From Rhodohalobacter halophilus (GTDB lineage: Bacteria > Bacteroidota > Rhodothermia > Balneolales > Balneolaceae): DNA of 64,000 bases. Position numbers and translations under genes: made by a program. The notes below the pieces were generated by a model. That model had not been told where the DNA came from and searched no databases. It was given only the letters and a program-made list of their open reading frames with translations. The stretch covers positions 1 to 64,000 of the forward strand of contig NZ_MDWE01000001.1 of the NCBI RefSeq assembly GCF_001715195.1, read 5' to 3'. This document shows positions 24,501 through 32,579 of the stretch, piece after piece (position 1 is the first letter of the stretch; the number at the start of each line of letters is the position of its first letter).

Positions 24501-26504
24501 CTACTCCCAGAATAGAGCTGGATAGTTTTCGGTGGTAACCCAAATTTCTGTCCAGTCGAACTCGGTCATATTATCTTCTGCTGAATTCCCAGTCATTTCA
24601 GAAGTTGTAAGACCTGTAGTGCCATCTGATACTCCTCTACCTATACCTTCATTTTGGTTAGAGTTTTCTTTATCCCAATAGCTTCCATTAATAGTAGAAC
24701 CATTAGTGCCAACTAGACCACCAATATCCGTGTTTCCTAAAACTTGACCTATAGAATAAGAATTTGAAATTGTTCCATCATCCATATTTATGCCTGCTAA
24801 ACCACCAACTTCTTCATCACCTTCAACCTTACCAAGAGCATAAGAGTTTTCAATTGATGAATTAAGGCCATTTTGGCCAACTAAACCACCAATTTTATTC
24901 TGCATGCCTATTACATTCCCGCTAGCAAAGGAGCTAATTATATCTCCTCTTTGATTCATTCCAACTAAACCACCAACCCTTTCTTTACCGTGTACACGCC
25001 CTGTTGCATACGAATTCTCAATGTTTCCATCATTCCATCCAGCTAATCCACCAACTGAATATCCACCACTTTCATGGTTTTCGCCTATGTTTTCAACATT
25101 TCCTTTTGCATATGAATCTATAATGGAACCTGTATTGCTGCCAATTAGACCACCTGTTCGTCCATATCTACCATCAGCTTTTACAGAAACATCAGCTGAA
25201 GAATTAAGAATTTCCCCACCAAATTGAGAACCAACTAAGCCACCAGTTTCTGTACCAGAACTGGAAACTGTACCACTGGCATGAGAATTTTCAATACTCC
25301 CTCTTGAATAACCAGCTAAAGCACCAACATTTCGATTATTACTGTGAATCGTGCCATTTAAGGAAATATTTGAAATTGAACTAAAATTTCTACCAACTAA
25401 ACCACCAACAAAACTGTCTCCCATAACATCAATATTAGTAATATTAATATTCTCAATATTACCATCTTCTGTATACCCAAATAAGCCTACGTTTTCTTGA
25501 TTAAGCCTATTTATATAAAGATTAGAAATATTAAAATCGTCACCGTCATAAGACCCAGTAAATTTAACGACTTCATCACCTATTGGGTTAAAACCTTTGC
25601 CGTCATTCCAATTTTCTGTTGCACTAGCATCAATATTATTGATTTGTACGAAATGATCATTTGTATATTCATTAATGGATTGCAACTGTTCAACAGTTGA
25701 AACCTGGAATGGATTTGCTTCTGACCCATTCCCCCCTGCAAATATAGAATGTGTAAATAATGCGTCAATATTAATCGTACTGTCAATTGAAACAGTTATA
25801 GGATTGTTGGTTGATGTAGTATCACCATCCCAAGATTCAAACTCCCAGTCTGATGAACTTGGCTCAGCCAATAATTCAACTTCAGTTCCATATTCATATT
25901 CTTCCTGATCTGGTGTAACAGCAACAGAACCTTCACCTGATACCTCAATTGAAAGGGGATAAGTAGCAACTTCAAATACCGCCGTTACTTCTTTTGGGTT
26001 ATCAATTGTTATTTGAGATGGATTTTCGGTTCCACTAAGATCTCCTTGCCACTCTACAAACTCATATCCTTCTTGTGGCTCTGCTGTTAATTCTACTACG
26101 GTTCCATGGTCATATTCTGTAGATTTCTGTTGAACAATTCTTTCATTTACAGATCCTTCTCCTTCTTTATTAATCGTTAGTTCATAGCTTTTTATTTCAA
26201 AATTTGCTGTAATATTATAATCCTGATCAACAGTTAGCGAGTGTGGATTGTCGGTAGATTCAATATCTCCTGACCATTCTGTAAAAACATATCCATCATT
26301 TGGATTGGCTTGTAGTTCAATTTCTTCTCCCTCTTCATAATCATCTTCAGCAGAGGGGGATATTGAACCTGCTTCAGATGGTGATATATCAACAGATACT
26401 GAATAAGTGGTAGTATCTTCATTATTGGGACCAGTTCCACTGTCGCTGCATGAAATGATTGATATGCTAAACAAAAGAATAAAGGCAAATAGTAGCTGTC
26501 TCAT
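24501..26504 (-). CDS. Surface lipoprotein with InlB-type repeats and GLUG repeats
   Basis: A 667-residue exported lipoprotein (lipobox SIISC near residue 19). Three InlB/Listeria-Bacteroides-like repeats of about 70 residues follow (ELQANPNDGYVFTEWSGD, ELTAEPQEGYEFVEWQGD, LLAEPSSSDWEFESWDGD). From about residue 330 there are at least eight GLUG-type repeats (VGGLVGRN, VGALAGYS, TGGLIGSN, VGGLAGWN, VGGLVGMN), which stack into a beta-solenoid typical of adhesins. It ends with a strand containing WTEIWVTTENYPALFW. It would sit on the cell surface and bind carbohydrate or cells. At 2 kb it is a long single-gene cassette between attC-like sites E and D, and it is visibly more AT-rich than the housekeeping genes. 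Confidence 0.88.
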   Translation of the reverse strand: MRQLLFAFILLFSISIISCSDSGTGPNNEDTTTYSVSVDISPSEAGSISPSAEDDYEEGEEIELQANPNDGYVFTEWSGDIESTDNPHSLTVDQDYNITANFEIKSYELTINKEGEGSVNERIVQQKSTEYDHGTVVELTAEPQEGYEFVEWQGDLSGTENPSQITIDNPKEVTAVFEVATYPLSIEVSGEGSVAVTPDQEEYEYGTEVELLAEPSSSDWEFESWDGDTTSTNNPITVSIDSTINIDALFTHSIFAGGNGSEANPFQVSTVEQLQSINEYTNDHFVQINNIDASATENWNDGKGFNPIGDEVVKFTGSYDGDDFNISNLYINRLNQENVGLFGYTEDGNIENINITNIDVMGDSFVGGLVGRNFSSISNISLNGTIHSNNRNVGALAGYSRGSIENSHASGTVSSSGTETGGLVGSQFGGEILNSSADVSVKADGRYGRTGGLIGSNTGSIIDSYAKGNVENIGENHESGGYSVGGLAGWNDGNIENSYATGRVHGKERVGGLVGMNQRGDIISSFASGNVIGMQNKIGGLVGQNGLNSSIENSYALGKVEGDEEVGGLAGINMDDGTISNSYSIGQVLGNTDIGGLVGTNGSTINGSYWDKENSNQNEGIGRGVSDGTTGLTTSEMTGNSAEDNMTEFDWTEIWVTTENYPALFWE

Positions 26505-26570
26505 CTAAATATTTTCTTTCTTGAAAATTTGCACCCGTTCAGAAGGTAAACCTTGTGTAGTAGTTAAGCA

Positions 26571-26660
26571 ACCTAACGGTTCTCGGTTTGTGCTGCCGGG
26601 CGACCAACACTTAAGTAGGATGAGAATCCTGAACCGGTCAGCACGAAACCGTTGTTATGC
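26571..26660 (-). other. attC-like recombination site E
   Basis: 90 bases, bounded by acctaac (26571) and gttatgc (ending 26660). Inner arms CGGTTTGTGCTGCC and GGTCAGCACGAAACCG pair perfectly except for two unpaired bases (C and A) on the minus-strand 5' side. Confidence 0.78.
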
Positions 26661-26685
26661 AATCTTTTAGGGGGTTTTGAGCAAG

Positions 26686-27390
26686 TTATTTAAACTCGAT
26701 CTTTTGAAGTTCCGATAAGAACTGTTCGTCTTCATTTCCAACTGCATTCTGAGGTTCAAAAGTCACCATCCAAACATATACATTGCCTTTGTATTCAAAA
26801 GCTACAGCATTCCAAGTTGCTTTTCTTGGAGTATCTGCATCTAGCTTTACGTAAGTTCCTGAAACATTCGCTATTTGAACTTCTCTTTCAATAAGAACAT
26901 TATGCCCGCGAGTAAATCCTCTCAATATTGTTGCTGTCGGGTTTTCAACTTCAGGTAAATTTTCATATACAATTGAAGCATAATTTAAATGTGAATTGTT
27001 GGGAGAATAAACATAATTCGCCATTATGATATCCCCTCCCATATTTTGTTTTGTTTCATTTGGAGTTCCTGGAAAAGGTAATATTACATCATAAACTTGG
27101 AATCCATCTTCAATAATATTGTACTCATTAAAGTCAGTAGCATTTATTGCAAATATGGAAGCAATTAGAAGTAATGGCAATTTACTTTTTAGTCCTTTAC
27201 TATTTTCATGAGTATTATCGCTTACATCTGAAGTTTGCTGTTTTTCATCCTCATCTTCTTTTGATTTTTTTGAAAACGCACTCAAAAAAATAAGAGCAGG
27301 AATCACCATCCAAGGTCCATCAAGCCCTATAGCAACCATTATAGGGACAAGAAGTAAACCTGTAATTAGTTTTGGGTAGTTTATATTCAT
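26686..27390 (-). CDS. Hypothetical membrane-anchored protein, last gene of a three-gene cassette
   Basis: A 234-residue protein starting at the ATG 27388-27390 (MNINYPKLITGLL). It has two or three hydrophobic segments in the first 110 residues (about 8-40 and 70-90), separated by a charged loop (KKSKEDEDEKQQTSDVSD), and a C-terminal beta-rich domain of about 140 residues with FEYKGNVYVWMVTFEP. I do not recognise the family; the C-terminal domain resembles small extracytoplasmic sensory or binding modules. It follows two other membrane-protein genes on the same strand and ends 26 bases before site E. Confidence 0.7.
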   Translation of the reverse strand: MNINYPKLITGLLLVPIMVAIGLDGPWMVIPALIFLSAFSKKSKEDEDEKQQTSDVSDNTHENSKGLKSKLPLLLIASIFAINATDFNEYNIIEDGFQVYDVILPFPGTPNETKQNMGGDIIMANYVYSPNNSHLNYASIVYENLPEVENPTATILRGFTRGHNVLIEREVQIANVSGTYVKLDADTPRKATWNAVAFEYKGNVYVWMVTFEPQNAVGNEDEQFLSELQKIEFK

Positions 27391-27415
27391 GATTTTTAGA
27401 TTTACAGGTGTTTGT

Positions 27416-27700
27416 TTAAGAAGCAAGGTTTCCAATAAGGTTCAAAAATCCTATAAGTAACCAAGCTACAAGAAATGTCCATTTAAAGGATGTTTTATCG
27501 AATGACCCTCCAAATATTTTGTAAACTCCCCCCACAATGAAGGATAGAATAGCAGGTATGGCTAATAAAGCAAGAAGGTATCCCAAAAGTGAAGCGATTG
27601 CCATATCGAATGTTGTTTGTTGAAAATGTTTAAGGTTCACAAAAAATGAGAAGGCCAAACTCAAAAGAATGATTACAATCCAAAATTTATTTGTTTTCAT
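27416..27700 (-). CDS. Hypothetical small membrane protein in the three-gene cassette
   Basis: A 94-residue protein with three hydrophobic helices (about 7-24, 33-57, 72-91: IVIILLSLAFSFFVNL, LGYLLALLAIPAILSFIVGG, FLVAWLLIGFLNLIGN). There are no catalytic motifs and no family is recognised. It lies between two other genes of unknown function with gaps of 21 and 25 bases, so the three are probably co-transcribed and co-inherited as a cassette. Confidence 0.65.
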   Translation of the reverse strand: MKTNKFWIVIILLSLAFSFFVNLKHFQQTTFDMAIASLLGYLLALLAIPAILSFIVGGVYKIFGGSFDKTSFKWTFLVAWLLIGFLNLIGNLAS

Positions 27701-27721
27701 AACTGAATTAATTGTTTTGAT

Positions 27722-28150
27722 TTACTGACAATCAGATGGATGGACTTCAACTGATCCAATTTCATTTCCATCAAGAGAAAAATAAGTGTACTTGAGAGTA
27801 TGATGAGATCTTAATTCTTTGATCTTATCATCATTGCAAACATTTGAAGAAATGTAATTTCGAGCCATTTCCATATAAAATTCTCTTGAAAACTCGTCAA
27901 ATGTAAAACCCTCAGTATTTAAATCGGTATGGTACCAAGTAAAAGTACCGAGAGTGCTATTATCACCAGTACTAAAAGAAACGCTGTCCTGACTTATTCC
28001 GTCAATAACCTTTGGTAATTCTAAGTTCAGGTTCTTTGCAACATCAAAGTTATTACGAATTGCGGCCTTTTCTCCCAACAGTCCACCCACATATCTCGAA
28101 AGCAAGATCAAAAGAATTACAATACCCCAAAATTTAATAGCGTTCTTCAT
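27722..28150 (-). CDS. Hypothetical protein with N-terminal membrane anchor, first gene of the three-gene cassette
   Basis: A 142-residue protein with one hydrophobic helix at about 5-22 (IKFWGIVILLILLSRYVGG) and a soluble C-terminal domain of about 110 residues with two cysteines (SSNVCNDD, HPSDCQ) that could form a disulphide. No family recognised. It opens the cassette, 41 bases past attC-like site F, a distance compatible with a promoter located in or near the site. Confidence 0.65.
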   Translation of the reverse strand: MKNAIKFWGIVILLILLSRYVGGLLGEKAAIRNNFDVAKNLNLELPKVIDGISQDSVSFSTGDNSTLGTFTWYHTDLNTEGFTFDEFSREFYMEMARNYISSNVCNDDKIKELRSHHTLKYTYFSLDGNEIGSVEVHPSDCQ

Positions 28151-28190
28151 TCCTCTTAATTAATGGAAAACTGCCAACGATTAAAAGTTG

Positions 28191-28282
28191 CATAACGACT
28201 TTGCGCGTAACCTGCGCCACCAAAGGACACAAAACTAAAACACTAATTCGAGTGGCGTCAGAGTTGACGCGCTTGTTATTTG
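28191..28282 (-). other. attC-like recombination site F
   Basis: 92 bases, bounded by gcataac (28191) and gttattt (ending 28282). Inner arms GCGCGTAACCTGCGCCAC and GTGGCGTCAGAGTTGACGCGC are complementary along their full length apart from three single unpaired bases (C, T, A), all on the minus-strand 5' side. Confidence 0.8.
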
Positions 28283-28336
28283 ACGAACTAACCAAAAGCA
28301 AAGAATAAGATTATGGAAAACTATAAAATAGCTGAA

Positions 28337-28474
28337 ATGCTAAAAGATAAAATTTATAATGTTGAAGAAAGCAGAAAATCAGAAAACCCGAATGACAGAA
28401 TAAGCACAGTTCATTTATCGCCAGAAGTATTTTTGAAAATGGCTTATCTGTTTGTAGGCATTCACGGCAAATAA
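28337..28474 (+). CDS. Small ORF of 45 codons inside a short cassette, antisense to the array
   Basis: A 45-residue hydrophilic ORF beginning MLKDKIYNVEE and ending LFVGIHGK, on the plus strand, unlike the other cassette genes. Its stop codon lies in the left core of attC-like site G. One base earlier in the upstream A-run, GGAAACT, would join it to an in-frame ATG at 28314 and add about eight residues (MENYKIAE), so the gene may be frameshifted or the run mis-sequenced. No family recognised; composition looks coding, but a chance ORF is possible. Confidence 0.35.
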   Translation: MLKDKIYNVEESRKSENPNDRISTVHLSPEVFLKMAYLFVGIHGK

Positions 28475-28559
28475 CGATTTGGCAAATAAGCGGCGCGGCT
28501 AAGTAATTGAATGTAAGCAACTAAAAGCAAACGCGTCCGCTTAATTTGCTTTGTTATAT
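28469..28559 (-). other. attC-like recombination site G
   Basis: 91 bases, bounded by aaataac (28469) and gttatat (ending 28559). Inner arms GCAAATAAGCGGCGCG and CGCGTCCGCTTAATTTGC pair perfectly except for two unpaired bases (T and A) on the minus-strand 5' side. This is the rightmost site found; the genes to its right would be the first cassette. Confidence 0.78.
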
Positions 28560-28582
28560 GGCGATTTATTTCAGTCTATGTT

Positions 28583-28598
28583 AATACTATATAGTATT
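28583..28598. promoter_or_regulatory. Perfect 16-bp palindrome
   Basis: The sequence aatactatatagtatt equals its own reverse complement. It lies downstream of the lipoprotein gene at 28657, between that gene and attC-like site G. It could be a protein-binding site or a chance AT palindrome. Confidence 0.3.
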
Positions 28599-28656
28599 GA
28601 TCCCATTTTAAGTTTGAGAGGTGAAAATGTACGATTACAAAAACAGAAACACCCAA

Positions 28657-29307
28657 TTAGTTAACAGGTAAGAGCATTCCTTCTTTGTCCGTTACAAATA
28701 CAGAAGTATAGTCACCATCTTCCTGAAATTTAGCTTTCAGGGTGTCCCTTCGAATAGAAAAGCGAACATAATTGACCTCTCCTTGGCGCCTTGCTAACAT
28801 TATACCTGGCAGTCCAATTTCTGAAGGTAATTTAGTAATAGGTTCAAGTCTTCTTTCTCGATCGATACGAAAATGCCGATGATTAATTAATACATCATAA
28901 CAATCTCCACCTTTTTCACAGCCACTCAATTGAAGATATAGGTTGTTTTGATCATCGAAACCAACAAAGTGTCCCGAAAATGATTCCCATGTTGCATCAT
29001 TCGCTGATAATTCTGCTAACAGCCGGGACACTCGGTCTTTCGCATGCACTTCGTATACTTTTACTTCCTGACTTAAAATTCGGGGTACTCCTCCGTTAGG
29101 AAAAGTGTTTAAAAATCCAGTTGGACTGCGAAATACCTTAGACTCCACCAGCACATATGCTGTGTAAGTGTCTCCCGATCTAACAACCTGATCAATCACC
29201 ACTCGACGTTCCTCGGGGCTGTAGGTACAGGCCGAGATACCAAAGTAGATCACTGTTAAGAGGATTACCCGGACCAACCCTTGTTTAGTTTGATATTCAA
29301 TTATCAT
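28657..29307 (-). CDS. Hypothetical lipoprotein, probable cassette gene
   Basis: A 216-residue protein with a signal segment and lipobox GISAC at about residue 26, followed by a beta-rich mature domain containing a cysteine pair (SGCEKGGDC). No family recognised. Its start overlaps the stop of the upstream small membrane gene by four bases (ATGA), so the two are co-translated. Attc-like site G lies about 100 bases downstream, consistent with this pair being the right-most cassette, although no boundary site is seen on its other side. Confidence 0.7.
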   Translation of the reverse strand: MIIEYQTKQGLVRVILLTVIYFGISACTYSPEERRVVIDQVVRSGDTYTAYVLVESKVFRSPTGFLNTFPNGGVPRILSQEVKVYEVHAKDRVSRLLAELSANDATWESFSGHFVGFDDQNNLYLQLSGCEKGGDCYDVLINHRHFRIDRERRLEPITKLPSEIGLPGIMLARRQGEVNYVRFSIRRDTLKAKFQEDGDYTSVFVTDKEGMLLPVN

Positions 29308-29561
29308 TTAAGAGCCTCCAAAAGTACGCGAAGGTTTAAAATTCCAGTGTTTATTGAATTAGAATTAGGCCATATAACATCTATTTCCCGGCATATTTTA
29401 GATAGTGCCTTTGTCCGATAATAATCCAATAATACTATCAAAGCAAATAAACACAAGGTTTTGTCCGAATAATATTTATCGGCAAGATCAGAATGTCCGA
29501 ATAAAACGCCGATAAAAATCAATGTAGTGTAGATAAAAGATTTCAACCCATAGAAAGGCAA
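29304..29561 (-). CDS. Hypothetical small membrane protein coupled to the lipoprotein
   Basis: An 85-residue protein with hydrophobic segments at about 7-22 (FIYTTLIFIGVLFGHS) and 36-48 (LCLFALIVLLDYY) and a soluble C-terminal helix. It overlaps the lipoprotein start by four bases. No family or motif recognised. Its small size and AT-rich codons match the neighbouring cassette genes and contrast with priA next door. Confidence 0.55.
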   Translation of the reverse strand: MPFYGLKSFIYTTLIFIGVLFGHSDLADKYYSDKTLCLFALIVLLDYYRTKALSKICREIDVIWPNSNSINTGILNLRVLLEALK

Positions 29562-29628
29562 GCGATATGGATTATTAAGGTTAATCTTACATAAACGTTA
29601 CGACAGGTTGAAAGAGTAACAGCTCCCC

Positions 29629-29688
29629 AATCTCACCTCTCAAGTCTCAAATCGCATATCTCAAATCTCACATCTAAAATCTCATCTC
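29629..29688. repeat. Degenerate tandem repeat of tctcaaatctca units
   Basis: A pyrimidine-rich run of about 60 bases made of imperfect 8-12-base units (aatctcacctctc, aagtctcaaatc, tctcaaatctcac, atctaaaatctca). It lies in the short gap between the priA stop and the cassette region. Similar units occur in the gap near 12850 on the other strand. Such tracts vary in copy number between strains. Confidence 0.55.
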
Positions 29689-29693
29689 TGCCT

Positions 29694-32120
29694 CTACTCC
29701 ACCGCATCCACATCCACATTAATGCGAACCGCGCCGGCCCCTTTCGGCTTGATGGTATCGTACTTTTTGAAGATGGTATCCAGTAGCTTCTCAATCGCCG
29801 CAGCATTGTACTTTCGGTCCAGTTTGATGTTGGCTTCCCACCGATGCTGGCCGTTCATCCACTCAATCACCGAAGGGGATGGGCCCATCACCGGATTTTC
29901 ACCGACCACCATTCTCATGGCATCACAAAATTTATCGGCTACCTGTTGAACTTTACTCCATGAGGGGCTCTTAAACTGAAAAACAATCATCCGCGAATAG
30001 GGTGGAAACATCAGCATCTCACGCTGATGGAGCTCATGGCGGGCAAACGTCCTAAAGTCGTGCGTTCTAGCATATCGAATGGCCGGATGCTCCGGTTTCC
30101 AGGTCTGAACATACACCACTCCCGGTTTTTCCGCACGGCCGGCACGGCCTGCCACCTGGCTCAGCAACTGATACATCCGTTCGCCTGCCCGGAAGGATGG
30201 GAACGCCAGCTCGGTATCGGCATTGATGACACCAACAACCGTTACATTTGGGAAATCGAGGCCTTTCGCCACAATCTGCGTCCCGATCAGAATATCCGCC
30301 TCACCCGATAGAAACTGATCATAAATCTTCTGATGGCCGTCTCTGCCTGACGTGGTATCCATGTCCATCCGTAGCAGCCGGGCCTGAGGAAACAGCTCCT
30401 GAACCTGCTCTTCGACCTGCTGGGTTCCGCTTCCTTTGGTTTTCAAATTGGTGGAACCGCACATCTCACAGCGGCTGTCGGCACGGCGGGAATAGCCGCT
30501 GTAATGATCCAATAAAATATTCTTTCTCTTGTGATAGGTCAGGCTGGTTGAACTCTCCGGGCTTTCGGGGATATGCCCGCAATCTTCGCACTGCATAAAT
30601 GAGGCAAATCCGCGCCGGTTGTAAAGAAATATCACCTGCTCTTTTCGGTCAAGTGCTTTTTGAGTCTCTTCATACAGCTCCACGGTCAGAGGTCCGCGCA
30701 TGGCCGACTTATACTCTTTCATATTTAAAATGATCACTTCCGGCATGGTGCCGGTGGGGCGCATCGGAAGATGAAGCAGTGTGTGTTTCTCCTCTTTCAC
30801 GGCCTGAACCGAAACCATTCCCGGTGTGGCCGATCCCAGAATGGTTACCGCTCCTTCCATATGAGCCCGCATGATGGCCACATCCCGGGCGTGATAGCGC
30901 GGCGCCGGATCGTGCTGTTTGTAGGAGTTGTCGTGCTCCTCGTCCACCACAATCAGCCCAAGATTTTCGACCGGTGCAAAAACCGCCGAGCGGGGACCGA
31001 TGGCAATTCGTTTCTCACCCGATTTCAAACTCTGCCACGCCTCATACTTCTCCCGCTCATTCAAACGGCTGTGGAGAACCGCAATCTGATCTCCGAATAT
31101 CTGGTAAAATCGTTTCACGGTTTGAGGAGTGAGCGCAATTTCCGGAACCAACACCAGTCCGCCCCGCCCCTGCTCCAGTGTGTGCTTCAGCGCGTGGATA
31201 TAGACTTCCGTTTTGCCCGATCCGGTTACGCCAAATAGTAAAAAGCTCTTGAACTCTTTCGAGTCGAGCGCGTCACGGATCTGATCAAACGCATCCTCCT
31301 GTTCTCCCATCAGCCGGTTCAGCTTATCAGGCTCAAATTCACCTTTATAAATCTCCTCACCCTTCACCGGCAGATCCACCGATTCAATCCACCCCTCCTT
31401 TTCGATTCGGTTGAGGGAGTAATTTGTAAACAGCTCATCCATCTCCTTCAGATCGATGTTTGGAATCGGCAGATCCAGAGTCGTTAACTTCTCAAAAGCT
31501 TGAACCCATTTGGTCTCTCGTTCTTTCTCGGACAATTCTTCCAAAATAGAGTTTGGCTCAATTCCATCTTTGATCTGCCAATGCTTCACTTTCCTGAAAT
31601 CCACTTTCTGCCGGGGTTCTTCCCAAATGGAGATCCAGCCGTGTTGCAGGGCTTTTTTAAAAAATGTTTTACCCTTGCCGTCCCGCCACCGCTTTTCGGC
31701 ATCTTTCAGGGTGATGGATTTCTCCTCTATCTCCTTTAATATCGCGAGTTCTTCCTCCGTAATTTCACCTTTAAATCCTTTTTTGACCCTGAGTCTTTTT
31801 TCGGATGAAAAGTTGAGCCCAACCGGAAGCGCGGCCTGAATCGCCTCACCCCAACTACAGTAATAAAACTTGTGAATCCACCCGGTAAGTTTGAGCATCG
31901 TCTCGTTCATGATCGGCTCCGAATCCAGAATCCGCTCGATCGGTCGCGTTTCAAACTCCGGTTTTTGATCGTGCACCCGAACCACCATACCGATGGCAAA
32001 TTCATTTCGGAGTGGTACCCAAACCCTCATTCCCGGCTTGATGGAGTCATCCCGGGTTTGGTAGGTAAAAACCTGCCGTACGGCGGTAGGAAAAGCTATG
32101 TCTGCAAACTGTTTTTTCAT
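29694..32120 (-). CDS. priA: Primosomal protein N' (replication-restart helicase PriA)
   Basis: An 808-residue helicase from the ATG at 32118-32120 (an in-frame GTG nine bases earlier is possible). It reloads the replisome at stalled forks. The N-terminal 3'-DNA-binding domain, Walker A GVTGSGKTEVY, Walker B VVDEEHDNSYKQ and the helicase motifs (TILGSATPG, LIGTQIVAKGLDFPNVTVVG, QVAGRAGRAEKPG) are intact. The zinc region is unusual: the first and last cysteine pairs (CEDC, CEMC, about 512-556) are kept, but the four ligands of the second zinc site are Ser, Ser, Asp and Ser (SPES, DHYS) at exactly the usual spacing. So one zinc site is lost, the other kept. It is preceded by a repeat-rich gap. 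Confidence 0.96.
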   Translation of the reverse strand: MKKQFADIAFPTAVRQVFTYQTRDDSIKPGMRVWVPLRNEFAIGMVVRVHDQKPEFETRPIERILDSEPIMNETMLKLTGWIHKFYYCSWGEAIQAALPVGLNFSSEKRLRVKKGFKGEITEEELAILKEIEEKSITLKDAEKRWRDGKGKTFFKKALQHGWISIWEEPRQKVDFRKVKHWQIKDGIEPNSILEELSEKERETKWVQAFEKLTTLDLPIPNIDLKEMDELFTNYSLNRIEKEGWIESVDLPVKGEEIYKGEFEPDKLNRLMGEQEDAFDQIRDALDSKEFKSFLLFGVTGSGKTEVYIHALKHTLEQGRGGLVLVPEIALTPQTVKRFYQIFGDQIAVLHSRLNEREKYEAWQSLKSGEKRIAIGPRSAVFAPVENLGLIVVDEEHDNSYKQHDPAPRYHARDVAIMRAHMEGAVTILGSATPGMVSVQAVKEEKHTLLHLPMRPTGTMPEVIILNMKEYKSAMRGPLTVELYEETQKALDRKEQVIFLYNRRGFASFMQCEDCGHIPESPESSTSLTYHKRKNILLDHYSGYSRRADSRCEMCGSTNLKTKGSGTQQVEEQVQELFPQARLLRMDMDTTSGRDGHQKIYDQFLSGEADILIGTQIVAKGLDFPNVTVVGVINADTELAFPSFRAGERMYQLLSQVAGRAGRAEKPGVVYVQTWKPEHPAIRYARTHDFRTFARHELHQREMLMFPPYSRMIVFQFKSPSWSKVQQVADKFCDAMRMVVGENPVMGPSPSVIEWMNGQHRWEANIKLDRKYNAAAIEKLLDTIFKKYDTIKPKGAGAVRINVDVDAVE

Positions 32121-32579
32121 CCGGTTCACAAACTATTGATTTCAGCTGTAAAGATTGAGAGAAATTTACAATCATGATGCACCTGCCGCTGCATGGGGCA
32201 TCTGTCAAATATCAGGGCGGTCTAATCTGCACTACGTACATCATATAGTAGTACCTATCTGACCGCGGGTAGCGGTCTGATGGGGAATTGGACTTTCTTG
32301 TTTGTACTTCACCTCCCAAATGAGCCGGACATGCACTTCTGCCGCAATTCATACCCGCTCCGGATGGAGCGGCAAATTTGTACAAAACCTCCGATATAAC
32401 CATCCACAGCGCGCCGGAGGTGCGCTACCCTGTCTTCCGTTCTAACTGATTCGTAAAACGTACTGCTCTATCCGGAGCAGAATAAGCGCTCGACATCTGT
32501 GTACTTCACCTAACCGCTCAGAGGAAACGGAAGGAAGAGATACAATCCTTTGATGCACTAAATTCTGATCTACATCAGA
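32121..32579. repeat. Intergenic region with dispersed hairpin repeats
   Basis: This 459-base gap carries at least four hairpins: ctgaccgc/gcggtc pairs near 32258-32280, ccgctcc-ggat-ggagcgg at 32355-32372, the sequence gcgccggaggtgcgctac near 32412-32429, and ctgctc-tatccg-gagcag at 32463-32480. The same pieces recur in the same order at 40676-40752 and 55322-55393, so this is a dispersed repeat family; here it is mostly in the opposite orientation. No gene is supported. Confidence 0.7.

Larger units (their letters stand above)
13812..28559 (-). mobile_element. Cassette array of seven attC-like sites without an integrase
   Basis: Seven imperfect inverted repeats at 13812, 14554, 23622, 24346, 26571, 28191 and 28469 share a layout: outer cores of the form TAAC and GTTA, inner complementary arms of about 12-20 bases, and a variable centre. 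In every site the unpaired extra bases lie in the arm that is 5' on the minus strand, which matches the minus-strand orientation of the packaged genes. The stop codons of the higA-like and PIN-like genes fall inside the outer core, as in integron cassettes. The packages encode toxin-antitoxin modules, a surface lipoprotein and small membrane proteins. No tyrosine recombinase (IntI) or attI is seen, so the array would be mobilised in trans or is relict. A 9-kb metal-efflux island interrupts it. Confidence 0.75.

Noticed and set aside
28311-28520. Minus-strand 69-codon frame across attC-like site G
   Set aside because: It starts inside the site and is highly hydrophobic and Cys-rich with no homology pattern; likely a shadow of the opposite strand.
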